Shown: positions 53,465 to 64,000 of the stretch, piece after piece
Numbering within the stretch: the first letter of the stretch is position 1
Layout of the letters: each line of letters opens with the position of its first letter
DNA from: Brachypterus glaber
Lineage: Eukaryota > Arthropoda > Insecta > Coleoptera > Kateretidae
Reading direction: 5' to 3'
DNA: 64,000 nucleotides
Assembly (NCBI GenBank): GCA_958510825.1
Contig: OY294044.1
Span: forward strand, 105,748,893 to 105,812,892
Notes under the pieces: generated by a model
Seen by the model: only the letters and a program-made list of their open reading frames with translations
The model's database searches: none
What the model was told of the DNA's origin: nothing
Translations under genes and position numbers: made by a program

Positions 53465-54440
53465 ATGGTTCTCCGCATGAAAGATAGTCTTCGACAAGGG
53501 CGTAGATGAGGGGGGGGGGGTAATGGGGGTAATTACCCCCCCCATAGGCGTGGGCGCCAATTTTGTTTGAAAAGGATCTACGCTCTTGTGTCTTTGTAAA
53601 TATCCGTAGTAGAATTTTTACATTAGAAGAACGTTATCCCGACGTAGTTGTAATGTATAATTTGTAATATATGTCCCGATTCCAAACGTTGGTAACCTAA
53701 CATTTAGGTCTAATATTAATATAACGTTTATCATTACTTAGTTCCTGCGAAAATACTTGCTTCATATGTTGCGTTAATAGAGCTTGTACATTGCGCGTGC
53801 ATAAAAAAGGTATGAGCCATCTAATGCAAGGAACGGCGCTGGATGAAACCAAGCGTTGCCTGTCTCGTACAGTTGCGATCTTTAAAAAGTACTACACCCA
53901 AAAATTGTACCATTTAAATCTAACTTGCCACTAAAGTCAATTCAGGACCTAACTAAGTCAGAGATATATAAAACTAAATGTAATAGTCATCTTGTTCGAC
54001 ACATAGTTGTGTCAGATGAGTCAACATGCAACACTTAAGCCAGCAACAAAAATCAATTTTAACAATATATTTTGGGGCTAATAAGGAAAATGGTCGAGAA
54101 ATTAGAGATTCAGAGCTAAAATATATAGGAATGAAGATTTGTGGTCCTTTAAAGTTTCAACTGCTATTAAATAAGGTACCTTATTGCTTTTCGTTATTTT
54201 ATTAATTATATATTTTTATTTCTGTTATTATTTTTTAGTTCTATATATTTCTATATATATTTTACGAGAAATGAATGTGTTTTATACCGTTTTTAAATCC
54301 ACTGACAATTTACATAACCCTAAAAATTTCTTGGTCAGAAAATCACTTGAAACACCTAAAATTTTAAAAATTTGGTGTACCTCCATGTCCAGTGATGTGG
54401 TACTTTTTTTTAATTCCAAGTGTACCTGTAATTTGATACC
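53465..54440. other. No gene seen; one shared block
   Basis: 54145-54340 is similar to 35165-35390 (CAACTGCTATTAAATAAGGTACC, TTTTTAAATCCACTG, ATAACCCTAAAAATTTC). The rest is unassigned. Confidence 0.5.
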
Positions 54441-54590
54441 AAAATTAGGTAAATTTTCGATAATCTGAATTATGCGGTAAACCGAACAATGAAACATACA
54501 TGCATGTACTTTGAAGTCCGAATTTCATTGTTCGGATTACTGCCTCATTCGGAGTATCGAACATTCGGGTTATCGCGACATTAACTGTAT
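54440..54590. mobile_element. Possible pogo/Tigger-like end
   Basis: CGAACAATGAAA..TTTCATTGTTCGG and AACATTCGGGTTATCGCGACATTAACTGTA resemble the series of CGAA/TTCG steps found at the ends of pogo/Tigger elements. No transposase; the left border is unclear. Confidence 0.35.
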
Positions 54591-55600
54591 AATAAATATA
54601 AATATATATAAAAAAAAATTGAAAAAAGAATAGATGGTCACCAGGTCGCCGACTAAACTGAAAAAATATATTTGGTTGAAAAGTCCAAAAGTATAAGTAT
54701 ATTGGGTTTATGACGTTAGATAAACGTTGTTTTAGTAATAGATCCCTAACGATACAGACAAAACATTCTCCTAACGTTAGGTAAAGTGGTTTTAACGTAA
54801 ATTTCTATAAGGGAAGTCCCTTGCTTAAGAAAAATAATCACTTTGTTTAATTTGCAATACGTTTTTCGGACTATATGGTGAGTCAATATAATCAACTATT
54901 GAATTTCAGAAAGTACAATATCATAAAATGAAATGTTGTTTACTTCCTCTAGAGGAAAGCTTAATCATAAATGGTATTATGCAGGAGAGTTTCAATCATG
55001 GCGTTTTCCCGGTAAAATGCATTGCCAATCCTAAAAATTTTGATGTTTAATTTGTAAAGGGACTCTATGGTGATATAATGATGTTTTATTTTCTTATTAG
55101 GTTGGAAATATACTATTATTTATAAAGAAATTCAATCTGCTTAGCGAAAGAATTTTTGAAAACCGATATTACATTCAAAAGTTAACTTATAATTATAAGG
55201 TTTACATACCATAAGACAAAAAGATGAACAGACAGATAGACATTTTTTTACTTTTTACACACCACCTCTAACTAGAATAGTTGTGCTCTTTTCCACACCA
55301 CCCAGGAGGTAAAGCACTAGGTGCGTTACGGTTAACGTGCCGTTCCCCAGTGAGAAAACCTCAGTTCCCCTCTGAGGATCCCTCAGTAGGCCTATACACG
55401 TGGAGTATAATCTCGTCAGGCGACAATTTAACATACACTATATATACCTAACCCTTGTATGACAACTGCCCACTTTGTAAGTTCGGTCTCACCGATGTCA
55501 GGATTGGTACTACTCTCTCTTTCGAGATACCTGGCGTGTATGGGAAAAAGTCGACCATCCAGAGAGAACACTTCAAATGTCCGTCTGTTCCTTTGTCTTT
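54591..55600. other. No gene seen
   Basis: 54700-54800 repeats AACGTTA-type words (GACGTTAGATAAACGTT, CTAACGTTAGGTAAAG). 55265-55450 is a GC-richer block that looks like the start of a dispersed repeat ending near 55860. Confidence 0.4.
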
Positions 55601-55607
55601 TGTTCAC

Positions 55608-55745
55608 GGTTATCCTTTCCCCCTTGAGGGAATTTTTGCGGATATTGACAACCTGTGCGTGTAACCCTACCTATCCATTCCCCCTTGAGGGAATTTTTGC
55701 TGATATTGACTACCTGTTCGTGTAACCCTGCCTATCCATTCCCCA
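55608..55745 (+). repeat. Two tandem copies of a 63-bp unit
   Basis: CCCCCTTGAGGGAATTTTTGC, GATATTGACNACCTG and CGTGTAACCCT occur twice in a row with few changes, and a third start follows at 55739. Part of a GC-richer block (55265-55860). Confidence 0.75.
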
Positions 55746-55869
55746 TGGTGCGGATTTTGGCTATTTAACTATATACTAAATTAAACCTAGGGGAAACTAT
55801 GCCAACAACCTGGGTTCGTTTCCCGGGTGGGGGAAATTGGCTTGGCTTGGCTTGAATGGAAAGAAAAAA

Positions 55870-56913
55870 CCTCAACCTTAAAAAAACTTACTGTTACTAG
55901 CTGTCAATTTTACCTTAAGGAACCTTACAAGTTCTGATTACACTGTCTGTAAAAGTTGTCCTTCAAAGATCTAAAAAATAAAATAACACATTATACATAA
56001 AAATTAAAACTTTAATTAAATCCTTCTTTCTGATATATCTGAAATAAATAATATTTACATATTAGTATTAGTCTACCCCAGGTTATTCTACACGCCCCAT
56101 GCTACCTTAAAAAACATACTATGTTATTATATTAAGTATATTATCCTTAATGTTTATGTTTATAGGCCTATAAACTTTCAAAAACCTACAGTTAATATAC
56201 CTAGCGTATTTTTGCATAAAACAATATGTAACTATCCTATAATTTTAATCTGATTGTAGATTAAAATTGTATTTGTACCTGTAAAAAAAATAAATACATG
56301 AAAAAAATATAACCAACGAAAATATCCTATAAAACATATCAAAAAAATACATAAAATAATAACATTATAAATAAAAAACACTTATATCCTGAAAAAAATA
56401 TATATAAATATAACCAAAATTATTATAAACAATATCCTTAACAATTAAAAAATATTAATATACCTAGTAAACTTTCAAATAAAAACTAATATTACATTAT
56501 AATGTAATTAATACCTGAAAAAAAAAAATAAATGTTTAGAATATTTAACCTAAGAACACTTTTTTTTCAAAAAATACCTAATGCACAATATAGGATATAT
56601 ATATTATATAGCATTATCTGAAAAAAAGAAAATAATAAAACCAACATTGTATAATATAGTTCTTCATTATGGGGTTTCTATAGAACATAGAACCTTATCA
56701 TTTTAACCCAGTGATATAATGCATAAAAGAAAATAATAGTACCTGAAAGAAATAAAATACCTGATATAAAAAATAATACCTGATATAAAAAATAATACCT
56801 GAAAAAAAAATATATATAAAAAAATATATGTGTGTAAAATAAGAACACAAACAACACATTAATAAGAACAATGTTCTTTTTTGATTAAACTGTAAAGAAA
56901 TATTTATAACACC
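55870..56913. other. AT-rich low-complexity sequence
   Basis: Long A- and TA-rich stretch with frequent CCTGAAAAAA and ATAATACCTGATAT phrases, the last repeated at 56755-56810. No gene. Confidence 0.5.
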
Positions 56914-57131
56914 GAGGTGACTTCTGACGGGGTAGGATGACTTCGGACACTTTTTCTCAAAATCTTCTGAACCGAAGCACGTGTGTAAAAGTTGTGGGGT
57001 TGTGTGCTCAAGTTATGGGGTTCATTTCCACAACTTTTACACACAACCCCACAACTTGTGCACACGTGCTTTGGTTCAGAAGATTTTGCGAAAAAATGTC
57101 CGAAGTCACCTACTCCGTCCGAAGTCACCTC
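56914..57131. mobile_element. Fold-back MITE with GAGGTGACTTC ends
   Basis: GAGGTGACTTCTGACGGGGTAG at the left pairs with the right end; the arms include CAAAATCTTCTGAACC and ACACAACCCCACAAC with their inverses. 218 bp. The overlapping ORFs are by-products of the palindrome. Confidence 0.85.
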
Positions 57132-57350
57132 AGTTGATGGTACCTGTAAAAAATATTATTATATTAGGCTCTATACTCTTGGCGGTTTTAGATTCCAATC
57201 TATTTTGCTTTTGTGCCTTATATTAACTGTGCCTTTGGGCACAACTCTTCTATTAGCACTACTTCCACTTCAGTTGTTTTCATTGCAGTTAAAAACAAAC
57301 TCACATAGATCTTGCATATATCCTATAACATATTAGTATTAATTACCTAT

Positions 57351-58188
57351 AGTCCAGTCAAATAATAAATTTAAATTGTAATAAATGTACACGGGCTGAT
57401 ATTTTAAAGGGTAGTAGTGGATGGTAACAGAACACTTCTGTTAGTTTTTCACTGGATGATTTGCGTAAGGGGTGTCCGATATCTTGAATTTTAGGGGTGA
57501 GTTGCTTAATATGCATCTAGCGATAAAAATGCATATAACCAATTATGTTAAGGAGGAAATTTCCAACAATTTTTATTGGGATCATTTTTTTAATATATTA
57601 ATAACAATGGTTAATTTAAAAATAGTCATGTTGGAGGTGGAATTGGTTTTTTCCATTTTTCAGCCAAATTATTCATCGGACGATATGAGCAAACTTGTAG
57701 CTCTCGAAATTCTCTTTAAGTTTCATATACTATTAATTTTCATAGGTACTTTGGTACGGTTACAGAGGGCGCAACCGCCCACTGTAACCGTAACAAAATA
57801 CTTATGAAAAAGCATAACATATAATACTTCAAGAGCCACAAGTTTGCTTATAACCACTTTTATCCTTTCAATTTCACCCCAACATGGCCATTTTTAAATA
57901 TTTATAACTCGATTGTTATTAATATAATAAAAAATTATCTAAACAAAAATTGTTGGAAATTTTCTACTTAACAAAATTAGTTATATGCATTTTTATCGTA
58001 AGATGCATATTTAGCGAGATAACCGCACTCACCCCTAAAACTTAAGATAGCGGACATCCCTTACGCAAATCACCCGGTGAAAAACTAACAGGAGTGTTCT
58101 GCTACTATGCACTACTACCCATTAAAGTATCAGTCCACGTACATTTATTGCAATTTAACATAGGAATTTTTCGTTATTTGACTGGACT
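57351..58188. mobile_element. 838-bp palindromic fold-back element
   Basis: AGTCCAGTCAAATAA at 57351 and inverse TTATTTGACTGGACT ending 58188. The arms pair along nearly their whole length (GATTTGCGTAAGGG, AAAAATGCATATAAC, AACAATTTTT and inverses) to a centre near 57765 with GGTTACAGAGGGCGC/GCGGTTGCG-type sequence. The 111-codon ORF at 57472 lies within the arm and is not a gene. Confidence 0.85.
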
Positions 58189-58720
58189 ACTAGGTTTTCT
58201 TACCTGTACTGTCTCTGTTTATATGACTGACTTCTCCAGCTTATGTAGTTCTGTAACAAAAAGATTTAGTTTAAAAAAATTACCTCAAAATAACCGAGAT
58301 CAAAGTTAAATAACAGTTTAAATAAAATAACTTAATAAGTTATTAATACGTTTTTGGACGTTAAATCAGCATCGGACTGGCGGCTGTAGGACATAACGAG
58401 TTCTTGGATGGGATTTTTTTTATAAAAATCGGGCTTAATATTGGTCGCATAACAAAAATTCGTTTTTATAGGTTTTTTTTTAAGTACTTTTTCGAAAAAG
58501 AGTAATATGAAACTATTCCGTATTTAATATAAGAGTTTAACAGCGGCCATATTTAAAAGTTCACAAAAAATGTATGAGGTGGACTCCGTGAGCTATAGAA
58601 ATCTATTATTTGCCGCAATTATACATGAGACTGATAGAATTCTATAGTGCACGGATCCGCCAGTAGTGTCATCTCGTAAAAAAATTAACTTAAAAATAAA
58701 CTTTTAAATATAGCCACCAT
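58189..58720. other. No gene seen
   Basis: Contains a loose inverted pair GCGGCCATATTTAAAAGTT (about 58541) / AACTTTTAAATATAGCC (about 58699) around CTATAGAA words, perhaps another decayed palindrome. Confidence 0.4.
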
Positions 58721-58724
58721 TAAA

Positions 58725-58867
58725 GGCTTAGTTTATACCATGGGTACTATATTTTATGTCCAGGTACTTTTTATCTACCTATCTCTGTTTACAAAATGCT
58801 ATAAACAGAGTAGGTAGTCAAAAAGTACCTGGACTTAAAATATAGAACCCATGGTGTAAACTAAGCC
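58725..58867. mobile_element. Fold-back MITE with GGCTTAGTTTATACCATGG ends
   Basis: Arms of about 60 bp (GGCTTAGTTTATACCATGG, CCAGGTACTTTTT, TACCTA and inverses) around a short loop near 58795. 143 bp, no ORF. Confidence 0.88.
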
Positions 58868-58891
58868 AAAGTGCTCATAATAGTGCACTTT

Positions 58892-59132
58892 GGGAACGTT
58901 TAATTATTATGTAACGCAAATTGTACCAAAATTCATACACTTTATACCCCGGTTCTCGCGTTATGTAAGGCAGTAGAGATTTCATATTTTGGCTACCCCC
59001 CTAACACACACCCTATTTGGGGAGGGGGTAGCCAAAATATGAAATCTCTATAACGTATAATGACGCGAGAACCGGGGTATGAAGTGTATGAATTTTGTTA
59101 CAATTTGCGTTGCGTAATACTTGAACGTTCCT
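58892..59132. mobile_element. GTTACG-type MITE, copy 3, with a nested palindrome
   Basis: GGGAACGTTTAATTATTATG and inverse at 59132; inner arms TACCCCGGTTCTCGCG and GATTTCATATTTTGGCTACC with inverses. The whole 241 bp folds on itself. Confidence 0.85.
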
Positions 59133-59254
59133 TTTATAATAAATACTATATTCAAAAATATTTCAAAAAGTAACTGTTGTATTTATTCACAAGTCCACAA
59201 TTAAACCCCAAAAAAAAATAAAATTTAATAATAATGAAAATTCTAATCCAAAAT

Positions 59255-59685
59255 AACACAGCCACACAAAAAAAAGGTCCGGATTTTTTTTGGAGACCAT
59301 TTTGTTCCTATGTATTTTGAGGCACCTCATCCAATTAGTTTTGGAGATAACCTCAAAAAACCTTATTTTCGAGTAAAACGAGCATAAGGGAACGTTCAAG
59401 TATTACGTACGCTCCTAGGGGGGGGGGGTGTCATTTTGGAGTGTTACGCCCATGTTAATGGTATATGAAAATAGCGTTACAGGGGGGGGTGTCCAAAATG
59501 ATCAAAATTTGCGTTACGTAATACGTGAACGTTCCCTAACATTATTTGAGTTTATCCCCAAAACTAATCGGATGAGTTGCTATTTTGACCTCAAATTCGG
59601 GTTCAGCTCCATAAAATACACGGTAATACAGTGGTCTCCAAAAAAACACTTGACATTTTTTTTTTTGTGGCTGTGTAATTAAAAA
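59255..59685. mobile_element. Inverted-repeat element with ACACAGCCACA ends
   Basis: ACACAGCCACACAAAAAAAA ... CATCCAATTAGTTTTGG (left) and the inverse at 59550-59680. Arms about 110 bp. The GTTACG-type MITE at 59388-59536 lies between them. Related single arm at 15091-15215. Confidence 0.7.
59388..59536. mobile_element. GTTACG-type MITE, copy 4
   Basis: Complete short copy: GGGAACGTTCAAGTATTACG ... CGTTACGTAATACGTG..GTTCCC, with G-runs in the middle. Confidence 0.85.
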
Positions 59686-60539
59686 TTGTTCAAAATCGTT
59701 TTAAAATTACTTACATTCTTACTCGCGGTTTAAAAATTATTCCTAAATACACTATAGTATTATAAAGAAAACACACAAAACATACACTAATACTGTTAGA
59801 ACAAAAAACAAACAAAAACGATCCACTTTATTCGGCAGACTGTAATGAAATGACTAAAATATTTAGTTTACAATGGCACTTGTTAAAAAATTACATAACA
59901 TTATCATATGAGTCAGGAATATCGTTGCCGATTTTATTATAATAAACTTTAGAAGGTTTTGTGCAATGATACCGCTCAAAATGGGGGCCCACTTGGGCAT
60001 GCTCAGCTGCAGCTTAATTTCGATATTTCAGCTGTCGTAAATTGACCCTCCCCATTTAAAAATTTTCCGTTCCCCAAAGCTACTCATAATTGCTCAAAGT
60101 TAAAAAAATATTTATCTTAATAACACTGGTCTACAAAAAAAATAAAAAAAATCTTCTCCAAAGACCAAAACCTATCATGCGTTAAGTATTTTTGTGTGAT
60201 GATGAATCCGAAAAAGTTTACTTTTTTAGGCACGTATAACCAATGTCTAATAAAAACCGGGATTTACTCGAAATCTACGCGGTAGAAAGTTTTTTAAATT
60301 AAAATTTCGGTTTCAGCACACAAAAATACTTAAGGCATGATAGTCTTAGTCCTTGGAGAATATTTTTTTTGTAGACCAGTGAAATCAAAATTACTTACAC
60401 TCGCGGTTGAAAAATTATTCCTAAGTAGTCCGACAACCAATAAATAGTTAGTGTAAAAACACAAAACATACACTAATAACGTTCAGAACTAAAAACACAA
60501 GAAAAAACACGGGACGATCCACTTCATTTGGCAGACTGT

Positions 60540-60562
60540 AATGAATAGAATAGAATAGAATA
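60540..60562. repeat. GAATA microsatellite
   Basis: Four to five copies of TAGAA/GAATA in a row. Confidence 0.85.
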
Positions 60563-60603
60563 GAATATAATTTATTTATTGTAGTCTGATACAAATAAAT
60601 GTA

Positions 60604-61468
60604 CCCAGTCAACACAAATACATGGCAGGAACATAGCAGGTACATAACCACTGTTCTATGTGATGTTGCAGACATGTAATTTTTATAGCCCATGTATAGT
60701 CCTTGGACTTTAACAATTCCGCCTCAAGTTATGTATCAGCTACATAACATGCTACATATCAGATACATACTAGGTACATAACAATAAAAGTAGACGTTTC
60801 CGAATTTTACTTGTTATGGAGTGCATCATAGATTTAGACATAGTGAACATTTTTACGTCTTTTTGATAAACCTAATAATTAAAGTATATAAATATCTTTA
60901 TATGTAGCATCCATCAGGCAAAATTCTTATACGATGTGCATTTTTACTGTGAAAGCAAACTTTCTACCAGGATTAAAAATCATGGGCCACATAAAAAGCC
61001 AATTTTTAGAGAAAAAATAGCAAATAATCATTTAAAAAAAAATATATATATTTTAATTTTTTGTCTAAAATTATCTAAAATCAGTTTAGTTGTCTAAAAA
61101 TACATGCGTTTCTACTACTTAAGGGTAAAACTTTTATTATTAACAACAATTTTAAGAATATTAGTGATTCTAACCTATAAAAATTAAAATAATATAGACG
61201 CCATATTTAGTATTGAATTCATAACATTTTATGTATCGTGTATGTTCTCGTACCATGTATATGATACATAACATGCAATATTGCATGTTATGTATCATAC
61301 ATAGGTATGTTACATCTTATGTAATATGGCACATGTAACGTAAAAAATCTTTCTGTTATAGGGCATGTTATGTAGCATACATATGTATATTATGTCTCAT
61401 GTAATATGGCACATGTTACCTAAAAAATCTTTCTTTACCATGTTGCATCCATATATGTGCGGACTGGG
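60604..61468. mobile_element. TA-flanked element, CCCAGTCAACACA ends, TACATAACATG words
   Basis: CCCAGTCAACACA (60604) and inverse of CCCAGTCCGCACA (to 61468) between TA dinucleotides. The interior repeats GTACATAAC, ACATGTTATGTA and TATGTATCATACATA many times at both sides. No ORF of note. Same end pattern as 38845-39511 and 41836-44867. Confidence 0.8.
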
Positions 61469-61794
61469 TATATGAAATGAACAAGATTAAATTTAGAATA
61501 CATTTTCTTAAAAAATTACATAACATTATCATATGAGTCAGAAATATCTTTGTTGATTTTATTATAATAAATGTTAGGAAGTTTTGTGCATAATAATCCG
61601 ATATAGTGTAAAAACAAAAAACGTACACTAACACTGTTTAGAACTAAAAACACACAAAAATCACGAAAGATCCACCTCATTCGCCAGACTGTAATGAAGT
61701 GACTAAAAGATTTAATGTGAATGCCTTTTATTAAAAAATTACATAACATTATCATAAATACAGAAATACGGTTGCCAAATCTATTTTTTTTTTC

Positions 61795-62055
61795 GACCGT
61801 CAGGGACACAGTTTTTTTTCTTGTTGGTATTTTTTTGGGCGCCAAGTTTGGTAGAAACCGTCAGGGACAAAGCTTTTGTCTTAGGGTATTTTTTTTGGGC
61901 ACCGTCATTTTTTTTGTAGGGGCGCCACGTTTGGTAGAAACCGTCAGGTACAACGCTTTTTTTCTTGTGGTATTTTTTGGGGGGCATTTTTTTTTGTAGG
62001 CGCACAAAGCTTTATTTTAGGGTGTTTTTTCTTTTGCTATAGGCGCCAAATTTGA
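61795..62055 (+). repeat. GC-box minisatellite, about 4 units
   Basis: GGGCGCCAAGTTTGGTAGAA and CCGTCAGGGACAAAGC repeated at 70-90 bp spacing, as at 2960-3335. Confidence 0.8.
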
Positions 62056-62264
62056 GGCTTGAAAGGCCGGCCCTGGGTATTACCCCCCCATAGCAGAAAA
62101 AGATCTAGGCCCTTGGTCTTCGACGAAAGGGGGAGGTATCATTCGCGCTCTCTTCTTTCCGTCAAGAGCGTTATAAGGCGTGTGTGCCTACAACGGGCCT
62201 CCCACTTCCACACATTCCAAACATATTTCCCGCAGCCACATATCCGTGCGACCAAACTATACTA

Positions 62265-62336
62265 TTCAAACCTGTTGTAAAAATATTTACTGTGCGATTT
62301 TTAATTTGCTATCTTGCTTAATGAAACAGACCATAG
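62265..62336 (-). mobile_element. Right end of the CTATGGTCTG TIR family
   Basis: Inverse of the left end at 22821 and 53160 (..GATTTTTAATTTGCTATCTTG..ATGAAACAGACCATAG), joined to TACTATTCAAACC, which also follows the left end at 22821. Confidence 0.75.
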
Positions 62337-62496
62337 CTTTGGGCTTACAAGTCCGTCACTGTTCAAATGTGTACCATAGCTATCGTCCAAATTTGCCTAG
62401 GTTCCCCATCCAAAGTTTTGGGCTATAACTGTTTCTGGTAAAAACAATTCCTTTTAAAAAATATATTTCGTTTTTCGAAAAAAATATATAGACATA

Positions 62497-63671
62497 CAGG
62501 GTGTATTTGAAATAGGGTCGGAAATTTTAACAGGTGATTCTACATGATAAAATATGGCAAAAAGTTCCTATAAACATATGTCTAAAAATGCGTCATAAGG
62601 GAGCTACGCCCCTTTGAAATTGGCTAAAAAAATCGGTTTTTATTGAATAACTCAGGAACCCTTTGAGATATATTAACGAGGTTTTTGCACGTGAATTAAT
62701 CCTAATAAGGCCCATCTTTGTATGTCATTTTCACTTACTTATTTAAACCAGGGGTGTGCGAAACGGGGGGGCCTTATCAGTTTTTTGTCCCAAACTTTTT
62801 TCTGTGTAACTTTTTTGCAATTTTATTTTTGAAATATAATTTGCCAGGTCAAAATACATAAAAAAGGTACTCTTGTTGTAATACTGTAGGATTAACCGTT
62901 TTCGAGAAAAATTCATTTGAAGTTGAAATTCCACGGTTTGAGGACGAAAAATTAAATACTAAAATGTTGAAAACCAAAATTTTAATGATGTGGGGCGAAT
63001 GTACATTAAAAACTAAGAAAAAAACCTCATATACAGGTACTTCCAAAAATGAATCCTAATGGAGCTATGGTCTCCTAAATATGCACCATTTTTAAAGGGC
63101 TATGGTAGCTTTAAAAGCGTTTTTTCGACCTACATATATGGAAACTTTTTTTCTTAGTTTTTGATGTAGAATAACATAGCATCATTAAAATTTTGGTTTT
63201 CGACATTTTAGTATTTAATTTTTCGTCCTCGAACCGTGGAATTTCACCTTCAAATGAATTTTTCTCGAAAACGGTTAATCCTACAGTATTACAACAAGAG
63301 TACCTTTTATATGTATTTTGACCTGGGGAATCATATTTCAAAAATAAAATTACAAAAAAGTTACACAGAAAAAAGTTTGGGACAAAAAACTGATAAGGCC
63401 CCCCCGTTTCGCACACCCCTGGTTGAAATAAGTACATGAAAATAACACATAAAACGGGCCTTGGTAGGATTAGTAGACGTGCAAAACCTCGTTGATATAT
63501 CTCAAAGGGTTCCTGAGTTATTAAATAAAAACCGATTTTTTTAGCCACTTTCAAAGAGGCGTAGCTCCCTTATGACGCATTTTTAGACATATGTTTATAG
63601 GAACTTTTTGTCATATTTTATGATGTAGAATCATCTGTTAAAATTTCCGACCCTATTTCAAATACACCGTG
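62497..63671. mobile_element. TA-flanked fold-back, CAGGGTGTATTTG ends, copy 2
   Basis: CAGGGTGTATTTGAAATAG and inverse CTATTTCAAATACACCGTG between TA dinucleotides (62495-62496, 63672-63673). Arms of about 560 bp pair to a centre near 63080. About 90 percent similar by eye to 44907-45874, with a complete centre here. The ORFs in both arms mirror each other and are not genes. Confidence 0.9.
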
Positions 63672-63673
63672 TA

Positions 63674-64000
63674 TATGTATTTTTGAAAAAAAAAAATTCT
63701 TTTCTTTTTCAAAAAAAAAAGTTATTTTTTTATGGGTGTGCCATTTAAAAGAATAACCCTGTTTATAGGTATACCTATTATTATATTATTTACAGCGCCT
63801 GCGCTAGAATAATATTATACGGTAGTTTCGAATTTTCAAAAAAATTTAAAAATCGTCCTAGACAAAAAATTCTTGGAAAAAAAAATATGCAACTTTTTTT
63901 TTAATGTCTGTCCGTCCGTCTGACGGAGGGTCCGATGTCACAATTTTTGTGAAATACAAGGGGTAGATCCCTATTGTTTTTGAAAGAATTTAAAAAAAGT
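63674..64000. other. No gene seen; dispersed-repeat fragment
   Basis: 63900-63940 holds GTCTGTCCGTCCGTCTGACGG, the same phrase class as 30035 and 46305. The window ends inside this repeat. Confidence 0.45.

Larger units (their letters stand above)
59703..61785. repeat. Dispersed direct repeats, four partial copies
   Basis: Copies at about 59703-59955, 60391-60545, 61503-61600 and 61603-61775 share ACTCGCGGTT..AAAAATTATTCCTAA, AACATACACTAATA, GATCCACTTCATTCGGCAGAC and AAAAAATTACATAACATTATCATA. On - the first two copies carry a TGTAAGTAA splice-donor-like end. A TA-flanked element (60604-61468) sits between copies 2 and 3. Confidence 0.7.

Noticed and set aside
55455..55725. Two overlapping 69-88 codon ORFs
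   Set aside because: Within a GC-richer dispersed repeat with a 63-bp tandem unit; the peptide repeats with the DNA.
55800..55830. tRNA-like B box GGTTCGTTTCCC
   Set aside because: No A box at the right distance and no cloverleaf; chance or SINE-like remnant.
56937..57336. Overlapping 66-114 codon ORFs
   Set aside because: They lie in a 218-bp palindrome and its flank; no domain and no splice borders.
57472..57807. 111-codon ORF
   Set aside because: Entirely inside one arm of a palindromic element, with a mirrored counterpart in the other arm.
62743..63554. Several ORFs of 63-147 codons
   Set aside because: Located in the arms of the TA-flanked fold-back; the same peptides appear on the other strand of the opposite arm and in the copy at 44907.

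Overview
The window looks like a piece of an AT-rich animal (most likely insect) nuclear genome. Genes are split by introns with GT/AG borders. Two conserved eukaryotic genes are present, and almost everything else is transposon-derived: LINEs of the Jockey superfamily, an insect errantivirus-type LTR element, a Penelope-like element, a Tc1-type DD34E transposon, hAT-like and PIF/Harbinger-like non-autonomous elements, and an unusually large number of fold-back (inverted-repeat) elements. A beetle-like or similarly transposon-rich insect is my guess; the sequence does not settle the order.

Layout. 1-4.7 kb: tandem repeats, a 10-bp minisatellite, a dispersed GC-box minisatellite and MITE fragments. 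4.75-6.3 kb: an intronless C2H2 zinc-finger ORF whose last fingers are cut off by a stop codon and decay downstream. 6.3-9.9 kb: a decayed LINE on + interrupted by a younger LINE on -. 10.7-13.9 kb: a gag-env LTR element with identical LTRs and no pol. 14.9-21.4 kb (- strand): a confident unidentified exon and a possible first exon of one gene, with the two-exon IMP4 gene lying between them on the same strand. 22.8-24.5 kb: a retroelement gag ORF between perfect 35-bp terminal inverted repeats. 25-29 kb: fold-back elements and duplicated scraps of the DCAF15 3' end. 29.1-50.6 kb (- strand): DCAF15, seven exons reconstructed with consistent phases (2376 bp of coding sequence, 791 aa), its introns full of transposons. 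50.6-64 kb: no host gene seen, mostly fold-back elements, minisatellites and short transposase remnants.

How it fits together. IMP4 (small-subunit rRNA processing) and DCAF15 (CUL4-DDB1 substrate receptor) are housekeeping genes read in the same direction. The mobile elements are nested several layers deep (fold-back inside LINE, Tc1 inside fold-back, Harbinger-like element inside Tc1), which gives a relative order of insertion. The most unusual signals are fold-back or TIR elements whose interiors are built from many copies of one short word, the pol-less gag-env element, the gag ORF inside a TIR element, and transposon edges lying 31-210 nt upstream of five DCAF15 splice acceptors. All assignments come from reading the sequence; no database search was possible.
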